This document shows, one piece after another, positions 43,018 through 48,001 of a DNA stretch of 48,001 nucleotides. Source of the stretch: Chromera velia. Taxonomy: Eukaryota; Sar; Chromeraceae. Numbering within the stretch: position 1 is the first letter of the stretch; each line of letters begins with the position of its first letter. The DNA is taken from assembly GCA_018398765.1 (NCBI GenBank), contig JAHBMJ010000419.1, forward strand, positions 1 through 48,001, written 5' to 3'. The notes beneath the pieces are model-generated. The model was not told the origin of the DNA and did not search any database. It saw only the letters and a program-made list of their open reading frames with translations. The position numbers and the translations under genes were made by a program.

Positions 43018-43583
43018 ATGGGATTCAATTAGGCCGATGGTGCGGTTATGCCATCGGAGGCTTCAGAATTAATTCCGGTCCCGAATTAATTTCCAGACAG
43101 TCAGACAGACGTGCACGGCGGTTACCGTCCGTCTGAATGAGAGACGTGACCTTCATGTGTAGGATCTGTACTATGCCCTATGTCTCTCTGTGGTTCTTTT
43201 GTGCTCTAAGTATTGCATGAGGCCACCAGCAGGAGCGTACTGTGGACTGTGGGGGTTTATAAATTTTCTGTCTGGTAAAGAGACTGATCAGATATTTATT
43301 TCGGATTATCTGTATTGGTCTAGACGAGTACACGTTAGGGTGACGTATTTGCTGTGGTCCTCTAATAGGAGAGGGCCAGGAATTCGGGAGTATAACAATT
43401 TGAGGAGTCCTCTGGAAAGGCTAGAGGATCGATACGGGAGGGCCCATAGAATTCTACTAGAGGAATCTCAAGAGAGGTGAGACTCTACTTTTCACTGGCA
43501 CCGTCACGGAGGGAGTCTCCCGTTGTCATTCCGACAACATTCCCCTTGTTGTATTCCCGATTCCTTACTGCAGGTGACTTACC
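43018..43583. promoter_or_regulatory. head-to-head region between two retroelement ORFs
   Basis: This 566-bp stretch lies between the gypsy gag ATG (minus, 43017) and the gag-like ATG (plus, 43584). It has a 7-bp-arm hairpin (CCGATGG / CCATCGG, 43036-43059), a direct repeat of GAATTAATT (43066 and 43084) and purine-rich sequence. It should hold the 5' leaders, and possibly LTR remnants, of both elements; neither could be delimited. Confidence 0.4.
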
Positions 43584-46500
43584 ATGGGTCCCAAGAAGGA
43601 CGCTCCCCACAGGTGCGTCTCGATCAAAGGTATGGAGGCGAAGACCGTGGGCGTCTTAGGCCTCACGGACGATGCAGACATCATCAAGTAGGTACGGCAA
43701 TATGCAGATGCTGTTGCCATTCTCGGGGACTCGGACGAATGGTGCAGCGGGCTCACCCTCACCAACAGGAACAAGGTGGGGGTCAACGTCAAGCACTACG
43801 TCGCAAGGACTAAGGTGGAAGTGCTGGAGAAGGTGGTGGAACGGGTGCCCCACCTCAGCTCGGAAGTCTCTGAGCAACTCCGGATTTTCTACGGGCACAT
43901 TGTGGACTGCGTTTCTCCGCCCGATGCGGAGTGGATGAAGAAATATTTGCAGCGGACTGACGTCCTGAGAATGGGCAAGGCGAAGATCATAGAAATCAGG
44001 GAGCTTCTCTCACGCCGAGAGAAGGAGAGAATCTCTGGTCCCCAGTTGAAGTCTCTGAACGAGTAGATCCTCTGCCTGCAGACTCTGAAGCAACCCTCCT
44101 CCCTCTCCCTATCTCGCCCTGTTATGTTTTCTTCAGGTAGGGAGCTCCATGGGGGAGCTTCAATAGAGACGAAAGTGAAGACGGAGGAGGAGACAGGAGT
44201 GATACCAGACACCTCCCGTCAGATGTCCGTCCCCGTGTCCAGTGAGCAGCGTCCGGCCTCTGATGAGTGGGACCGCCGTAGCAGTAGCAGTAGCAGTTCT
44301 AGTGGGGGGGTGCAGGTGGTCGGTGTGCGACCTGACACCACCCTGGTGGAGAAGAAAAGGAAGCAGTACGAGGACCTCGTGGCCCAGATATTGGGTCTGG
44401 ACGCCGCATAGGGTGCTGACAAGCTCCAAATTCTGGAGATCCAGAAGGAGGAGAATGAAGTGCTGAGTGGCATGCCTAAGAGGGACAACTTCCCTAAGGG
44501 GTCTGACGGGAAGGAGGCGTACGCATCAGAGCTGGCATCCTGGGCCGAGAAGAAAGAGGTCTTCGACGCTGGAAAGGCTGATAGAGATACGCTGGTAGCG
44601 ACCCTGCAAGGTCATATTAACCAGTTGGCGTCTGATGTATTTGCTCTGAACGAGCAGGCCGACAAACTCTGCAAAGAGATAGATGTGCTCTCTCCTCCTC
44701 CCCAGGCCAAGGGTATCCCTGGGAGTGCTGCTGAAGGTCGCCTGCCTTCGGTATTCCAGATGACCCCCCTTACGGGTGGGGGGGTGTATCCTGCAGTATC
44801 TCTCCCTGAACCTGCGATCGTGTCTGTAGGTGGGGGGGTGCGTACTGGTGATGTCGGGGCTCCGGGTGCTCCTGACATCTTCTCTTTCCTGGGAGTTAGG
44901 GAGTCGAGTGGAACTCAAGGGAGGCCGAAGTGTGACCCTGAGGATCCCCTTATCGCCTACACCCTGGAGGAGATCTTGACATCGGTCCCCAGGACCTTTG
45001 TGGAGATACAAGATAAGGTTGTGGCGATGATCTTTACGCACTTTTTCAAGACGATCCAATACTCGACCTCTGCTCTCGTCTTGGAGTACGAGAGGATTGC
45101 CTGTAAGCCCTGTCGGTTTAGTACCTACACAGAGCTGCTGGTACATCACAAGCGTCTCCTGAACCACCTGGTTGAGGAGAACATCGTCCATGAGCTTGGT
45201 GTGAAGTACAGGCTCAGGCTCCTGACAGCTTACCTACTAAACGACCTCATTATGAGGTGACAGGAGAGGCAGAACCCGGTGGACCTCACCAGCGAAGTGG
45301 AGATCATTAAGGAGATTCACGTCATCGCTGCCCAGGCTGAGACCTTCAACAAGTCTCTCGGGGATGCCTGGGACCGGGGCCTGGTTAAGGGAGCTCTCAT
45401 CGAGGACTTGAAGAGAGAGTAGGAACAGAAGGCGGCAACCTTCGGTATGAGGGACTCGGGGGGTGCCTCGCGGGGGGGTATCATTTCGAAGGTTCCTTTC
45501 GTAGCGTTCGCGGGGCCTGGAGGAGTCCTGCAGGGGAAGTCCCCTTCTAAGGCAAAGGGAGGGAAACCCTCAGGAGGAAAGACCCCTGACCCTGGTGGGA
45601 AGGGCAGGGGCAACTCTGATCGCGGAAGGCAGGGCGGTGCTGGAGGGGGTTCCGGCAAGGGGGATGGCAGGGGGAGCTCCAATCAGGGGCGCTCTCATGG
45701 GTCCAATTCCTCTGCTCCCTCCAGTCGATACAATGACAAGGGGGTGGAAGGAAAGGACCGTCCTCCCACTCAGGCTATAGTCAACCCCATGGGCCCCAAC
45801 AGGAACCCCGTTCTCGATCGATATGGTGTCTGACACCGGGATGGAACCGGATCGGATACGTTCATCGGGACGATGGTGGGACCTGGAGAAACTCCCATCA
45901 AACCCGGTCAGTGGGATGGAGAGTTTGGGTTTTTGTGGGACAAAGCGTGTTGGGATTCTGCCAGCAGGAAGAGCCTTCCCCACGGGTACCGCGATGGGCA
46001 GTGCCTGAGATGCAACCGTCCGGATGGACATGCAGAGTGGGGGGGCCATGGGGCCTGTCCTTGGATTCGGAAAAAGGACGGCTGCCCAGCGTCTAAAACG
46101 ATGGGCCATGCTCCCAACAACTGCTCTGACGAGAATGCGAAGAAGCGGTGGATGATGAAGCAGATGGACAAGACTGGGCAGGACAGGGGCGGCTTGGGGG
46201 GCGGCCCTAAGGGTCCTCCGGGAGGAGAAGGCCGTGGAGGCGGCTCCGGAGACCGTCGAGGGTCTCCTTATCCTGGTTGTGGGGGCGGCTCAGGGGGGAG
46301 AGGAGGCGGTGGGGGTCGTGGCCGTGGTGGGCGCACCCTTTCTCCTAGCAGGTTCAACAACGAGAACTTCGAGAAGAAGAACTCAGACTCTGGATAGGCG
46401 TAGCGGGGGGGTAGTGTCCCTCCTATGTCCTCGCAGACTGTCGGTCCTGGGGGTCAGAACGACGATGATGATGTCGTAGTAATGGGTGGCATCTCACATG

Positions 46501-46958
46501 GGAAGGGGGACTCGTTTAACCTGACTATCCACGCGTCCAAGGATGAGGAGAAGATCACTCACGGGGAGGGGTCTCTCGGAAAGGTTCGCTTTGCAGACCG
46601 CCTTGGCCTTCCTTTGTGCTATGAGCCGGGAGCCAAGTACTCGCCCAACTATGATACAACGACCTTCCATGTATGGCATGATGGAGCTATGGAGCGCCTA
46701 TCTGCCTGGGATCCTGTTGGGACCCACATGGGGGTCGATGTATGGAGAGAAGGAGTCCGTGAAGCCTGGCAAACGATCTTGTCCGACGAGCCTGAAAGGA
46801 CGGGCTTGGAACGTATGGGGTGGGCTATCTTTCCTGCAGGTTTGGAGACTTGCATGACGGTCATGCAGGCCTTCCAGTTGGAGTTCACTACGGGAGGAGT
46901 CCAACGCATCAGGGACATGATGGAGGAGCAGGACTCCCACCTAGGTGCATCCTGGTAA
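43584..46958 (+). pseudogene. 1,125-codon gag-like retroelement ORF broken by TAG/TGA
   Basis: From ATG 43584 (MGPKKDAPHRC) to TAA 46956 a single frame stays open except for stops at 43689, 44064, 44409, 45420, 46395 and 46401 (all TAG) and 45258 and 45831 (TGA). No indel is required. The protein has helical N-terminal domains, a Ser run, a coiled-coil-like stretch (KKRKQYEDLVAQILGL), a capsid-like helical domain (about 44940-45420) and a Gly/Ser/Lys-rich linker. A Cys/His cluster follows at about 46002-46130 (CLRCNRPDGHAEWGGHGAC, then a second C..H..C set), then an RGG-like Gly/Arg tract and a C-terminal domain ending DSHLGASW. No RT is present in the window. It is probably the gag of another retroelement, or a gag-only non-autonomous element. 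Confidence 0.6.
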
Positions 46959-46986
46959 CTTGGTAGTCAGCCAGAAATAGGGGGGT

Positions 46987-47009
46987 GGTTACCAGGTTGG
47001 CCGGTAACC
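46987..47009. repeat. subterminal hairpin of the hAT element
   Basis: GGTTACC and GGTAACC are exact 7-bp inverted arms around a 9-base spacer. Confidence 0.8.
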
Positions 47010-47312
47010 TGGCCGGCCGAGTCGCGGCGGCGCCGCGGGCCCGCGCCGCGGCCCGATCGACGTCCGTGCGGCCGCCGCGCGGCCTTGGCGCAATGGGGGC
47101 CGCCGCGACCGCGCCCGGCGCGTCAGGCATGCTTGCGATACCCGTGCGCGCCTGTATGCAGTCTCCTGTCGCAATTGAATGTGATCGTTCAGTGATGCAA
47201 AGGTCAGTCACTTTCTTATGTGGAAACGTCGCGATCCTGTGTTGTTGAAACGTTGGTTTTGCTCTTGATTGAGCAGTTGTTCCCCAAAAAAGCCAAACTT
47301 AGAAGTTTCAAG

Positions 47313-48001
47313 ATGTCGAAAGGCAAACTGTTCACACAGATTCCAGCTGTCATTCTTCCTTTACAGGGCGGTGCAGAAGTTGGATCGCAAAAGCCCGGAA
47401 AATGTGCATTCTGTCAGTTTGAGTGGAAATCGGTTCGCATTGACCGTTGTGTAAGACATTTGATAAAGACAGCTGGTTCTGCTGGGTACAACTGCAAGAG
47501 CGTTCCAGAAGACACTGTGAAGAAACTGAAACAGCTTTACCCCCAGTTCGCTCAACCCGATGAGGCGTCCCCAGCTGCCTCGTTGCCTTCTCTCGTAGAC
47601 TCCGAAGCATCACCGGGTGCGTCAAGTGTTGCTGCATCAGCTGCGGGGTCAAGGCGTCATGCAGACTTCCACATGGAGTCAGAGCGACCTCCCAAGAAGC
47701 AGATGACGATTGAGGGCTCTCAGAACGCAACCAACAAGCCTTCCGTACACATGGCTATCTCCCGCTTCTTCATCGAACAAGGACTCCCGTTTGTGAAGGT
47801 TGGAACCCCAGCTTTCAGAGAAATGTTTGAGATGATTGCAAAATACGGGAGGCACTCTTCTGGCTCATACATGGACTGCCCCTCCAGAAACGAGCTTGCC
47901 CACAACCTCTTGAATAAGACCCACTCCTTGAGTGACAGAGAGACCTCCAAGATCATCCATGTGGATGTTTTGCAGAGAAAGTGCACAGTCCAGAAGAGTC
48001 T
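47313..48001 (+). CDS. hAT transposase-like protein, N-terminal part (BED finger + DUF659)
   Basis: The ATG at 47313 (MSKGKLFTQIPAV) opens a frame that is still open at the end of the window (229 codons seen). Residues about 30-65 form a BED-type zinc finger: CAFCQFEWKS ... RCVRHLI ... GYNCKSVPEDTVKKL (CX2C...H...C). After a Ser/Ala/Pro linker with a RPPKKQMTI patch, residues from about 147 (MAISRFFIEQGLPFVKV, then FREMFEMIAKYG) match DUF659, which precedes the catalytic core in many hAT transposases. The RNase-H-like catalytic domain and the dimerisation region should lie to the right. No stop interrupts it, in contrast to the neighbouring retroelements. A TTTACAG acceptor-like site at 47360-47366 offers an alternative start of exon. 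Confidence 0.75.
   Translation, partial: MSKGKLFTQIPAVILPLQGGAEVGSQKPGKCAFCQFEWKSVRIDRCVRHLIKTAGSAGYNCKSVPEDTVKKLKQLYPQFAQPDEASPAASLPSLVDSEASPGASSVAASAAGSRRHADFHMESERPPKKQMTIEGSQNATNKPSVHMAISRFFIEQGLPFVKVGTPAFREMFEMIAKYGRHSSGSYMDCPSRNELAHNLLNKTHSLSDRETSKIIHVDVLQRKCTVQKS

Larger units (their letters stand above)
46978..48001 (+). mobile_element. 5' part of a hAT-type DNA transposon (runs off the window)
   Basis: The element probably starts at TAGGGGGGTGGTTACC (46978), followed by a 7-bp-arm hairpin (46987-47009) and about 130 bp of very GC-rich, palindromic sequence. A BED-finger transposase ORF follows. The right end is outside the window, so terminal repeats and the target duplication could not be checked. 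It begins 20 bp after the end of the gag-like ORF. Confidence 0.65.

Noticed and set aside
36800-43200. LTRs of the gypsy element
   Set aside because: I looked for matching sequence between 36800-37170 and 43018-43500 and could not find a convincing pair, so no LTR, PBS or PPT is annotated.
44526-45191. Minus-strand ORF of 221 codons opposite the gag-like frame
   Set aside because: Shadow of the plus-strand coding frame; no recognisable domain.

Overview
The window looks like nuclear DNA from a eukaryote with spliced genes, probably a complex-plastid alga of the chromerid type; this is inference. The evidence is as follows. Protein genes are split by many phased introns with GT..AG ends. One protein starts with a signal peptide followed by a basic stretch, as in proteins entering complex plastids. 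One protein is a mitochondrial-type PPR protein. There are also long CT/CA microsatellites, a chromodomain Ty3/gypsy retrotransposon and a hAT transposon. No bacterial-style operon, rRNA, tRNA or CRISPR array was seen.

Three host genes can be assembled from exons whose phases agree, all on the minus strand: (1) 12426-7262, a nuclear-type low-complexity protein with two NUMOD1/IENR1-like helix-turn-helix repeats (about 1026 aa); (2) 19091-14396, a nine-exon pentatricopeptide-repeat protein with a mitochondrial-like presequence, whose first intron holds a gap of N; (3) 29533-26581, a two-exon PQ-loop protein of the MPDU1/Lec35 type with an N-terminal targeting extension. A plus-strand gene of unknown function (19642 to about 23638) is only partly resolved. 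Its intron holds a 1.59-kb transposon with perfect 16-bp inverted ends and an 8-bp target duplication.

The rest is mostly mobile DNA and repeats. Positions 1600-5100 hold decayed minus-strand coding remnants, one with a retropepsin-like DSG motif, and a degenerate tandem array. A TA-flanked foldback MITE lies at 12687-13229. Positions 30000-37000 are gene-poor with several diverged tandem repeats. A chromodomain gypsy element on the minus strand (43017-37170) lies head to head with a plus-strand gag-like ORF (43584-46958). A hAT element with a BED finger starts at about 46978 and runs out of the window.

The most striking signal is how the retroelements are inactivated. Long frames without indels (apart from one frame step in gypsy that may be programmed) are broken by stops that C-to-T or G-to-A changes can explain, almost all TAA/TAG. 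Four conserved Asp residues of the gypsy RT and integrase, including both RT catalytic positions and the second integrase Asp, have become Asn, each a G-to-A change. This suggests a hypermutation or methylation-deamination process rather than ordinary decay.
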